Below the pieces are notes generated by a model. That model saw only the letters and a program-made list of their open reading frames with translations, was not told where the DNA came from and searched no databases. Below, piece by piece: positions 6,250 through 11,254 of a stretch of 11,254 bases of DNA (the stretch's first letter is position 1; every line of letters starts with the position of its first letter). Source of the stretch: Candidatus Brockarchaeota archaeon (GTDB taxonomy: Archaea > Thermoproteota > EX4484-205 > DTQO01); assembly GCA_017601265.1 (NCBI GenBank), contig JAFNJA010000043.1:3401-14654 (forward strand), given 5' to 3'. The translations under genes and the position numbers were made by a program.

Positions 6250-6777
6250 TTGGAATTGCCCGAAAAATCGGTCAAAGTAATCGTCAGCGGCGGGGAAGCG
6301 TCGCCGGCGCCCCCGCTGGGCCCTACGCTCGGGCCCCTGGGCGTAAACGTGGGCGCGGTAGTCAGCGAGATAAACCGCCTAACGGGCGAATTCAAGGGGA
6401 TGAAAGTGCCCGTAACCGTTACAGTAGATTCCGCGACCAAGAATTTTTCAGTGAAGGTTGGCATTCCCACCACGGCCGCCCTGATCGTCAGAGAAGCCAA
6501 GGCGGAGAAGGGTTCCGGGAAGCCCAACTTGGCTAAGGTGGGGGACATCACGTTCGCCCAGGTCATGAACGTTGCCCTCGTCAAAAAGGGCAGCTCTTAC
6601 GCTCACACCTTGAAGTCGGCGGTGAAGGAGGTCCTGGGCTCATGCGTCAGCCTCGGAGTGACGGTCGAGGGCGAAGATCCGAGGGAGGTTTGCAGGAAAC
6701 TCGACCAAGGCGCGTACGACGAAGCCCTGAGAGCCAAGGATGGCCGGCAGCAGGCTGCAAAGGCGGGTGAAGCTTGA
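6250..6777 (+). CDS. rpl11: 50S ribosomal protein L11
   Basis: L11 binds the GTPase-associated region of 23S rRNA at the base of the stalk. The 175-aa protein has the hallmark proline loop PPLGPTLGPLGVN (residues 21-33), the EFKGMKVPVTVTVD segment, the PTTAALI and GKPNLAKVGDITFAQV blocks of the RNA-binding C-domain and GSCVSLGVTVEGEDPREV. An alanine-rich tail of about 15 residues follows the folded part. The start is TTG 6250 with no good Shine-Dalgarno; a second in-frame TTG at 6256 is possible. Its end overlaps L1 by 4 nt (TTGA). Confidence 0.97.
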   Translation: MELPEKSVKVIVSGGEASPAPPLGPTLGPLGVNVGAVVSEINRLTGEFKGMKVPVTVTVDSATKNFSVKVGIPTTAALIVREAKAEKGSGKPNLAKVGDITFAQVMNVALVKKGSSYAHTLKSAVKEVLGSCVSLGVTVEGEDPREVCRKLDQGAYDEALRAKDGRQQAAKAGEA

Positions 6778-7451
6778 GTTTGCCAGTAAGTTTGGCCCAA
6801 TTGTCCGCCCTCGTGGAATCTGCCGTGAAACCGGAGAATTCCAAGAAGAGGAAATTCACTCAATCCGTGGAAGTCTCCCTGAAATTGACGGGCGTCGACG
6901 TCTCGAAGAGCGGCGTCAAGATCAACGAGCTCCTCGAGCTTCCAGTCCCGGGCAAAGAAGCCGAATCCGTGAAGATATTGGTCATCTCCAGCGGCCCCCT
7001 CGGGACCGAGGCCAGGAGGCTTGGAATCCCCGTCTTGGCGAGGGAAGACCTTGAAAAACTTGCGGGCAACAAGAAGGAAATCAGGAAACTGGCAAACCAG
7101 TACGACCATTTCATCGCCGAAGCGCCGATGATGCCGCTCGTCGGCCGAGTAATGGGGCAGATACTTGGGCCGAGAGACAAGATGCCGATTGCGGTGCCGC
7201 CCACGGGGAGCATAGCTTCGACGGTCGAAAGGCTAAGGAGGAGCGTGCGCCTCCGCTTGAAGGCCCAACCCGTCGTGTCTTGCAAGATAGGAAACGAGTC
7301 GATGAAGGCGGACGAGCTTGCCAGCAACATCCAGAAAGTTCTCTCGGCGGTCGAGTCGAAACTTCCGAACGGGGAAAAGAACGTCGACTGCATAATAGTG
7401 AAGACCTCCATGGGCAAACCAGCCAAGTTAAAACTCAAATCCGCGAGGTGA
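6774..7451 (+). CDS. rpl1: 50S ribosomal protein L1
   Basis: L1 forms the mobile L1 stalk at the ribosomal E site and in some archaea represses its own operon by binding mRNA that mimics its rRNA site. The 225-aa product shows GQILGPRDKMP (128-138), the family's GxxLGPRGKMP with Asp replacing Gly, and the C-terminal IIVKTSMGKPAKLKL (compare TTMGPAVK). The length is normal. The start TTG overlaps the L11 stop, with GGTGA (6766-6770) 3 nt upstream. I looked for an L1 autoregulatory mRNA site in the L11 leader and saw nothing convincing by eye. Confidence 0.96.
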   Translation: MSLPVSLAQLSALVESAVKPENSKKRKFTQSVEVSLKLTGVDVSKSGVKINELLELPVPGKEAESVKILVISSGPLGTEARRLGIPVLAREDLEKLAGNKKEIRKLANQYDHFIAEAPMMPLVGRVMGQILGPRDKMPIAVPPTGSIASTVERLRRSVRLRLKAQPVVSCKIGNESMKADELASNIQKVLSAVESKLPNGEKNVDCIIVKTSMGKPAKLKLKSAR

Positions 7452-7453
7452 TC
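7445..7453 (+). promoter_or_regulatory. Near-perfect Shine-Dalgarno for L10
   Basis: GAGGTGATC matches the 16S anti-Shine-Dalgarno over nine bases, overlaps the L1 stop codon and lies just before GTG 7456. It decides the L10 start and suggests re-initiation after L1. Confidence 0.75.
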
Positions 7454-7455
7454 TC

Positions 7456-8142
7456 GTGAGGGCCTCGATCATCGCCAAATCGTCGCTCGTCGACAACTTG
7501 GAGAGGAAGTTCCAAAACTTCGCCACCATGGCGATAGTAGACCTTCGAAACGTGAGGGGAAAGCAGATCAATGAAGCCAGGAAGGCCCTAAGAGGTTTGG
7601 CTGAATTCAGGCAAGTGAAGCCGACGATTATGAAACTAGCCCTGAAAAAGGTGGAGGGGAAGATTCCAGGGATCGAAAAGCTTTCGAGCCACGTTCACGG
7701 CATGATGCTCCTCGTGTTCTCGAACCTCGATCCGTTCAAGCTGCAGTCGATCCTTAAAAAGAACGTCGTGAAGCTCTACGCGAAAGCTGGCGAGATAGCT
7801 CAGGACGACATCGTTGTCCCGGCGGGAAACACGGGCATCCCCCCAGGTCCCGTCATCAGCGAGCTGAACACGGTGGGCATCCCCACGAGGATAGATACCG
7901 GGAGCGTTTGGATCACGAAGGACACCGTGGTAGCGAAAAAGGGAGAGAAGATAGCCGCCCACTTGGCCGCGGTGCTCTCCAAGTTGAACATAGCGCCCAT
8001 ATCGTCATTCCTCGTCCTCAGGGCGGCATACCACGGCGGATCTGTTTTCGCGTCGGACATCCTACAAATCGACCCGGAGAAGGTAAGGCAGGAAGTGGCG
8101 AAGGCTTACGGTACCCCGCAAGGGAGAACGCCCCCATTCTGA
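7456..8142 (+). CDS. rpl10: 50S ribosomal protein L10 (P0), frame interrupted near its C-terminus
   Basis: L10/P0 anchors L12 dimers to the stalk. The in-frame product is 228 aa. Residues 1-110 form the rRNA-binding domain (MAIVDLRNVRGKQINEARKAL, then VKPTIMKLALKK). The archaeal insertion domain follows, with VPAGNTGIPPGP (121-132), ISELNTVGIPTRI, ITKDTVVAKKGEKI and the LDV-like block up to IDPEKVRQEVAKAY (about 205-218). Family resemblance stops after AKAY; the last ten residues (GTPQGRTPPF) look like out-of-frame reading. The expected C-terminal spine continues in the -1 frame to 8276 (separate entry). One added C in the C-run at 8114-8117 or at 8131-8135 restores a protein of about 273 aa. 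No acidic GLGALFG-like tail is present even in the restored frame. The start GTG has an excellent Shine-Dalgarno. Confidence 0.92.
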   Translation: MRASIIAKSSLVDNLERKFQNFATMAIVDLRNVRGKQINEARKALRGLAEFRQVKPTIMKLALKKVEGKIPGIEKLSSHVHGMMLLVFSNLDPFKLQSILKKNVVKLYAKAGEIAQDDIVVPAGNTGIPPGPVISELNTVGIPTRIDTGSVWITKDTVVAKKGEKIAAHLAAVLSKLNIAPISSFLVLRAAYHGGSVFASDILQIDPEKVRQEVAKAYGTPQGRTPPF

Positions 8143-8276
8143 TCCTAAAGGCGGCCGGCCGTGCCGACGCCCTCTCGGAAGCCGCTTGGTACCCGACTTC
8201 GAGGAGCGTAAGGAGGCTCTTGGCCCTGGCCAGCGTCAGGGCCTCCGTTCTCGCCCGCTCGCTTGAAAAAAGCTAG
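8112..8276 (+). pseudogene. rpl10: Out-of-frame C-terminal L12-binding spine of L10
   Basis: Read in the frame one base behind L10, this stretch encodes YPARENAPILILKA, then ADALSEAAWYPTSRSVRRLL, ending ARSLEKS at TAG 8274-8276. It matches the archaeal L10 spine pattern of helices separated by Y-P/I-T turns (as in AYPTPETIEAIIQKA and GYITKETIQ of Pyrococcus L10, recalled from memory). It therefore belongs to L10 and not to a new gene. Causes to weigh are a sequencing or assembly base loss, a true mutation, or programmed -1 frameshifting; no classic X_XXY_YYZ slippery heptamer is visible. Confidence 0.8.
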
Positions 8277-8299
8277 CGCGGTTGGAAGGTGGGATAAGA

Positions 8300-8306
8300 T
8301 TATTAA
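8300..8306 (+). promoter_or_regulatory. Possible dedicated TATA element for L12
   Basis: TTATTAA within GATTATTAACC is the only A/T-rich box between L10 and L12. Its centre lies about 42 nt before the L12 TTG, predicting transcription from about 8329 and a leader of about 16 nt carrying GGAAGGA (8331-8337). An extra promoter would fit the several L12 copies per ribosome. The match to the archaeal consensus is moderate. Confidence 0.4.
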
Positions 8307-8344
8307 CCACCGTCCTCGACCCGGTTCGACGGAAGGATAGCGGT

Positions 8345-8644
8345 TTGAGCGAATACGTGCACGCGGCTCTGCTGCTCCACGCTGTCAAGAAAGAGATAAC
8401 CGAAGACAGCTTGAAAGCGGTCGTCAAGGCAGCCGGCATCGATCCGGACGAGGCGAGGATAAAAGCCCTGGTTGCCTCCCTGGCCGAAGTCAACGTCGAC
8501 GAGGTCCTCAGCTCGGCAGCGGCGGTTCCGGCGGTGGCCGCCCCCCAAGTTTCACAGCCAACTGAAGCCAAAAAGCCCGAGGAGAAAAAGGAAGAGGAGA
8601 AAAAGGAAGAGGAGATAACCGGATTGGGCGCCCTATTCGGCTAG
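8345..8644 (+). CDS. rpl12: 50S ribosomal protein L12 (P1-type acidic stalk protein)
   Basis: Archaeal L12 dimers attach to L10 and recruit translation GTPases. The 99-aa protein starts SEYVHAALLLHAVKKEITEDSLKAVVKAAGI, the classic dimerisation domain (about residues 1-60, ending near VNVDEVLSS), followed by an Ala/Pro/Val hinge and a charged tail ending ITGLGALFG, the factor-recruiting motif. The TTG 8345 start is chosen because family members begin two or three residues before Y-x-x-A-A-L-L-L; GGAAGGA lies 7 nt upstream. A longer in-frame reading from TTG 8282 would add 21 residues with no family counterpart and is rejected. The tail is encoded by a tandem 15-bp repeat. Confidence 0.95.
   Translation: MSEYVHAALLLHAVKKEITEDSLKAVVKAAGIDPDEARIKALVASLAEVNVDEVLSSAAAVPAVAAPQVSQPTEAKKPEEKKEEEKKEEEITGLGALFG
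8579..8614 (+). repeat. Tandem 15-bp repeat in the acidic tail of L12
   Basis: The unit GAGGAGAAAAAGGAA occurs twice without mismatch (8579-8593, 8594-8608) and begins a third time (8609-8614). It encodes the EEKKE repeats of the flexible tail. Perfect copies at base level point to recent replication slippage, so tail length may vary between strains. Confidence 0.85.
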
Positions 8645-8662
8645 GGGCGTCGAGCCGGTTAT
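8615..8662. repeat. Nested inverted repeat across the convergent L12/zinc-ribbon gene ends
   Basis: ATAACCGG (8615-8622) pairs with CCGGTTAT (8655-8662), a perfect 8-bp outer stem. Inside it CGCCC (8629-8633) pairs with GGGCG (8645-8649). The structure contains the L12 stop and the stop of the minus-strand gene, which are only 14 nt apart. It could stabilise or define both 3' ends. No oligo-T tract typical of archaeal termination accompanies it, so I do not call it a terminator outright. Confidence 0.5.
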
Positions 8663-9339
8663 AGCCTGGCGCCGCAGTTGTAGCAATAAGAGGCGCTTTC
8701 CAGGTTTTCCGCGCCGCACCTCGAACATTTCTTGACCTTCGGCTTCATTGTTTCCGCCCGCACTTCCACAGTCCTCGCTTCGGACTTTGGCGCGACGCTT
8801 GGCTGAACCTTCGGGGTTGCCTGGGCGGGCGCTTGAACGGTTGGAGGCGCTACCTGAGGCGGCGCCACGGGCTGCTCCTGGGGCCTTGCCACGACCGTGC
8901 CGGATACGTACTGGCTTATGCGCCTCGTGTTCTCCGTTATCTGGGCGATAAGGTCGTCGATCCTCTTGCGCGTCTCCTCCATCTCGGCCAACTGCGTCAA
9001 GAAGCCTTCCTGGGCAACCTTGTACTTGTCGTCCGGTATGGCGCCGATAGCGTGCCTGACCTCCAGAAGCTCGAGCTGGTGCCTCAACTGGTTGCTTTCG
9101 TTTTCGGTCTGCTTTATCCTGCCGTTCGCGGCCGACAGCAGCTCTTCTTTCTTGCGGGCCGTTACCTCGGCCTTCTTCTTCAGGTCCTCGAAAACCTCTT
9201 TGTAGGCCGAATCGCTCACTTTCCCTTCGGCCTTGAGCCTGACCAACTTCTCCGCCTGGGAGGCTAGGGCGTCCGTCAGCTTTTCCAGGACGCCTATCTC
9301 GTGGATCAGCTCGCCGTTCGAAAGGTACTCATAACTCAT
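8659..9339 (-). CDS. Coiled-coil protein with C-terminal zinc ribbon, function unknown
   Basis: I do not recognise a named family. The 226-aa product has three parts. Residues 1-145 are helical and coiled-coil-like and contain two related helix-turn-helix segments: one around LKAEGKVSDSAYKEVFEDL (35-53) and one around HAIGAIPDDKYKVAQEGFL (96-114). Residues 150-200 form a Pro/Ala/Val/Gln-rich flexible linker. Residues 203-226 form a zinc ribbon with Cys205, Cys208, Cys219 and Cys222 (CSRCG and CYNCG knuckles). There is no signal peptide or membrane helix, so it is probably cytosolic. Start: ATG 9339 has GGTGG 9 nt upstream; ATG 9372 would add 11 basic residues and lacks a Shine-Dalgarno. It follows the membrane protein gene on the same strand by about 50 nt and is probably co-transcribed. 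A scaffold or adaptor role is conceivable but unsupported. Confidence 0.85.
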   Translation of the reverse strand: MSYEYLSNGELIHEIGVLEKLTDALASQAEKLVRLKAEGKVSDSAYKEVFEDLKKKAEVTARKKEELLSAANGRIKQTENESNQLRHQLELLEVRHAIGAIPDDKYKVAQEGFLTQLAEMEETRKRIDDLIAQITENTRRISQYVSGTVVARPQEQPVAPPQVAPPTVQAPAQATPKVQPSVAPKSEARTVEVRAETMKPKVKKCSRCGAENLESASYCYNCGARL

Positions 9340-9386
9340 GGACAGTTTCCACCGTCTTTGGGTTGGTTTCATGCATGCTAGAAGGG

Positions 9387-9394
9387 ATTAATTA
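9387..9394 (-). promoter_or_regulatory. Possible TATA element for the zinc-ribbon gene
   Basis: TAATTAAT is palindromic, overlaps the stop codon of the upstream membrane-protein gene and lies about 50 nt before ATG 9339, at a plausible distance for a TATA box with a short leader carrying GGTGG. Chance A/T-richness at a gene end cannot be excluded. Confidence 0.3.
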
Positions 9395-11137
9395 GCTTAC
9401 CCCTGCCCTCGGGAACCTGACCAGCTTCAAGCCTTCCGTCCCGCAAGAGACGTGGTTTCTGAAAAGGCCCTTGATACTTATAGAGATTTTATCGTCGTGA
9501 GCCTTGGAATTGAGGAGGAAGAGCGCCGCGACCCTGTCCAAAGAGAGGATCTCCGTCGCGTACCTCAAGAAACCGTACGTCTTCTCGAAGCCCGTCGCGA
9601 AGATCAGTTCCGTTAGGTTGTCGTAAACGACCCATATGCTCGCCCTGGGGTTGGACAGAATAGTCTTGTTCAGGGCGTCCAGCATCAGCGAGACGTCGTT
9701 TGCAGGCAGCCATATCTCATTCCTGGCGGCTTCGGTAGGGACTGAAACTTGGGACGTCAAGCAATAGAACCTTATCGCGGCCCTTTCGTACAGCGCGTTG
9801 TATATCGGGCTTCCTTTCCTCGTGAATACCATGACCAATCCCCGGTTCGCCAAACCTTGGATGCAAAAATCCCTCACGGCTTTTTCGTACTCGGAAACTG
9901 GATCGTAGTCGAAAAGTATCTTTCTCCCGAATATCTCCTCGCGGCCTAAGCCAAGGTTCTTGGTGAACGCCTCTTCAAGTTGGATGAGGTCGTTCACCCT
10001 CGGCAGCGTGTCCGGCGTCGGCGGCAGCATCGGTTCGGCTCTCGGGGCGGGCTCAGGTGCCATCTCGGCAGGCGCCTCCATTTCTTCCTCCCTTTTGACT
10101 GGAACCTCTACCAACGCCTCCTCTTCCGCCTCCTCCTCCGCCTCTTCAATTTCAGCCTTCGGTTTCCTGCCAAACAAGCGCCCCAAGCTCCACCTCGGCC
10201 CTCCCCCCTCGCCGCCCGCGGCGCCCTCCAAACCGGATATGGCTATCCCCCCCGCCAGGCAAAAAGGGACCAAGACCCCAAGGAAGACCAATTCCGCCGT
10301 TACGTTGGCCAAGCCGCCCGTCAGCAAGTGTCCCAAAAGCATCGTGATCGGGGAGATCGCCAGCCCCAAGGAGTATGGGTGCGAGATCTTCCATTGGGGC
10401 GCTATCTTGCCGGGGAGGTAGCATGCTAGGGACCATGTGACCAGCTGTATGTAGACGTAAAGGCTGCCCGTTAGGATCTCGACCAAGGGGAACATCGCGG
10501 CCACGAAGCCGGAGTTGTCGAACGCCGCAAGCCCGGCGATCGGCTCGATCAGCGACACGGGCCCGAATCTGGCAAGCGCGGGTTTCTGGAAGTCGATAAA
10601 ACTCGCCGTGGAGGCAGGCAGGTTGACGAATCCGTAGCTGTTCGCCCCGTGGGCATACGCCAGGAGGATGGTGCTGAGGCCGGTGAACGCGCCGGTCAAA
10701 AGCCCCATGTTGGGCGTGAAAAGCACGCTCAGCAGTGCTGGCGGCAGAAAAGAGAGGGGAGAGGATAAACTTGACCATCCCAGCAAAATGGCGGCGTAAA
10801 ACAGCGAGCTTGCAACCCACCCGTTCTCATACGCGTGCAGGAATATGATGATTGTCCAAGTCGGAATCAGTATGAACAGAAGGTAGTATGTGCCGAATAT
10901 CTGTTTTTGGTAGAGCGCGGCAGGGAGGGAGAGGGCCAGCCCGAGAGACAGCGACGCCTCCTTGCTGCGGTAAGCCACGAGGAATTCGATCACGCAGATG
11001 AATATCAATATCTCAACGGGATAGTAAGGTATCATGATCGTTGGGACAGCTGCCAGCCCGGCGACCAGGGCAGAGCGGACGATGTTGTACACCCTCTCCT
11101 CGCTGGAAACCAGGCCCCAAGAGCCTATCCTGCTCAT
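9392..11137 (-). CDS. Polytopic membrane protein with acidic linker and degenerate KaiC/RecA-like domain, function unknown
   Basis: No named family is recognised. The 581-aa product begins with about eight or nine hydrophobic segments (roughly 22-38, 41-56, 61-76, 81-100, 108-138, 145-162, 210-240, 256-275, 281-301). Then come a basic stretch (RLFGRKPK, 320-327), a Glu-rich run (329-352) and a Pro/Ala-rich linker to about 378. The C-terminal domain (about 405-575) has the strand order of KaiC/RecA-like folds: KILFDYDP (406-413), GLVMVFTRKGSP (433-444) where a P-loop would be, ASIWVVYDNLTELI (499-512), GFEKTYGFLRYATEIL (516-531) and VAALFLLNSK (537-546). No Walker A glycine-lysine motif is present, so ATP hydrolysis is unlikely. 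Start: ATG 11137, with AGGAG just upstream; TTG 11140 is an alternative. It leads the zinc-ribbon gene on the same strand. Confidence 0.85.
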   Translation of the reverse strand: MSRIGSWGLVSSEERVYNIVRSALVAGLAAVPTIMIPYYPVEILIFICVIEFLVAYRSKEASLSLGLALSLPAALYQKQIFGTYYLLFILIPTWTIIIFLHAYENGWVASSLFYAAILLGWSSLSSPLSFLPPALLSVLFTPNMGLLTGAFTGLSTILLAYAHGANSYGFVNLPASTASFIDFQKPALARFGPVSLIEPIAGLAAFDNSGFVAAMFPLVEILTGSLYVYIQLVTWSLACYLPGKIAPQWKISHPYSLGLAISPITMLLGHLLTGGLANVTAELVFLGVLVPFCLAGGIAISGLEGAAGGEGGGPRWSLGRLFGRKPKAEIEEAEEEAEEEALVEVPVKREEEMEAPAEMAPEPAPRAEPMLPPTPDTLPRVNDLIQLEEAFTKNLGLGREEIFGRKILFDYDPVSEYEKAVRDFCIQGLANRGLVMVFTRKGSPIYNALYERAAIRFYCLTSQVSVPTEAARNEIWLPANDVSLMLDALNKTILSNPRASIWVVYDNLTELIFATGFEKTYGFLRYATEILSLDRVAALFLLNSKAHDDKISISIKGLFRNHVSCGTEGLKLVRFPRAGVS

Positions 11138-11140
11138 CAA

Positions 11141-11254
11141 CTCCTAAAACACCGCGAAGCCGGTTCTCGCCCGATTTTCACCCGCCAAACGGAGTATCCC
11201 TTCTCGCGAGCGCCTCCCGTTTCTGCGCATGGTATTCTCTCCATCCCCCTCCTG
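11141..11254 (-). other. Edge region upstream of the membrane-protein gene, possible 3' ends of another gene
   Basis: Two minus-strand frames are open to the window edge. One ends at TAG 11146-11144, six bases before ATG 11137. The other ends at TGA 11139-11137 and overlaps ATG 11137 as TGATG. Either could be the tail of an upstream co-directional gene, or neither. The visible 30-40 residues of each frame are too few and too nondescript to name. No TATA box for the membrane protein is seen here. Confidence 0.3.

Noticed and set aside
7908..8111. Separate gene in the L10 -1 frame starting at 7908
   Set aside because: Before about 8112 this frame is shadow of the well-conserved L10 insertion domain; only the part after 8112 resembles protein, and it is L10's own C-terminus.
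8114..8140. Classic programmed -1 frameshift site in L10
   Set aside because: No X_XXY_YYZ heptamer is present in the zero frame; GCCCCCA fails at the first base. Unusual slippage on C-runs cannot be excluded but is not supported by the sequence.
8282..8344. Longer L12 beginning at TTG 8282
   Set aside because: The extra 21 residues have no counterpart in archaeal L12, and the region contains the likely TATA element; TTG 8345 gives the family N-terminus.
9960..10429. Serine-rich and basic plus-strand frames opposite the membrane-protein linker
   Set aside because: They are complements of the Glu/Ala/Pro-rich linker codons in the minus-strand gene; low-complexity coding often leaves such shadows.
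1..11254. CRISPR arrays, insertion sequences, attachment sites or prophage genes
   Set aside because: No repeated spacer pattern, transposase-like frame, terminal inverted repeats or integrase was seen; the window is mainly core housekeeping sequence.

Overview
This window is archaeal chromosomal DNA, moderately GC-rich, with dense, mostly overlapping genes. The evidence for Archaea is the eukaryote-like ribosomal proteins (S19e, L31e, L39e, a P1-type acidic L12), aIF6, a prefoldin alpha subunit, a PDCD5/TFAR19-like DNA-binding protein, Spt5, a compact FtsY and a Sec61-gamma-type SecE. Two boxes sharing the string CGTTTAAATAC look like archaeal TATA elements. The gene order (S19e, PDCD5, L39e, L31e, aIF6, prefoldin alpha, FtsY, SecE, Spt5, L11, L1, L10, L12) is the conserved translation/secretion cluster best known from the TACK archaea. 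I would guess a Nitrososphaeria-, Aigarchaeota- or Bathyarchaeota-like lineage, but the window alone does not settle this.

Layout. (1) 1-1129, minus strand: an HflX-family GTPase that runs off the left edge. (2) 1220-2014, plus strand: a single-domain CinA-type molybdopterin-binding-fold protein, divergent from hflX; both appear to share one near-palindromic TATA box at 1164-1171. (3) 2181-4092: S19e, PDCD5, L39e (only 51 aa), L31e and aIF6, tightly packed behind a strong TATA box at 2129-2136. (4) 4170-6192: prefoldin alpha, FtsY, SecE and Spt5. (5) 6250-8644: L11, L1, L10 and L12, the ribosomal stalk operon. (6) 8659-11137, minus strand and converging on the ribosomal cluster: a large polytopic membrane protein with a cytosolic degenerate KaiC/RecA-like domain, followed by a coiled-coil/zinc-ribbon protein. 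I recognise no named family for either.

How the genes work together. Segments 3-5 supply ribosomal subunits, subunit-joining control (aIF6), co-translational targeting (FtsY, SecE), chaperoning (prefoldin) and transcription-translation linkage (Spt5). Most starts in this cluster are TTG or GTG, often with a clear Shine-Dalgarno sequence and 1-8 nt overlaps, which suggests translational coupling.

The observations most worth a second look are: the L10 reading frame is broken near 8110-8135, and its L12-binding C-terminal helices continue intact in the -1 frame to 8276; the minus-strand membrane/KaiC-like plus zinc-ribbon gene pair; the near absence of ATG starts among highly expressed genes; and a convergent 3' end built from a nested inverted repeat.
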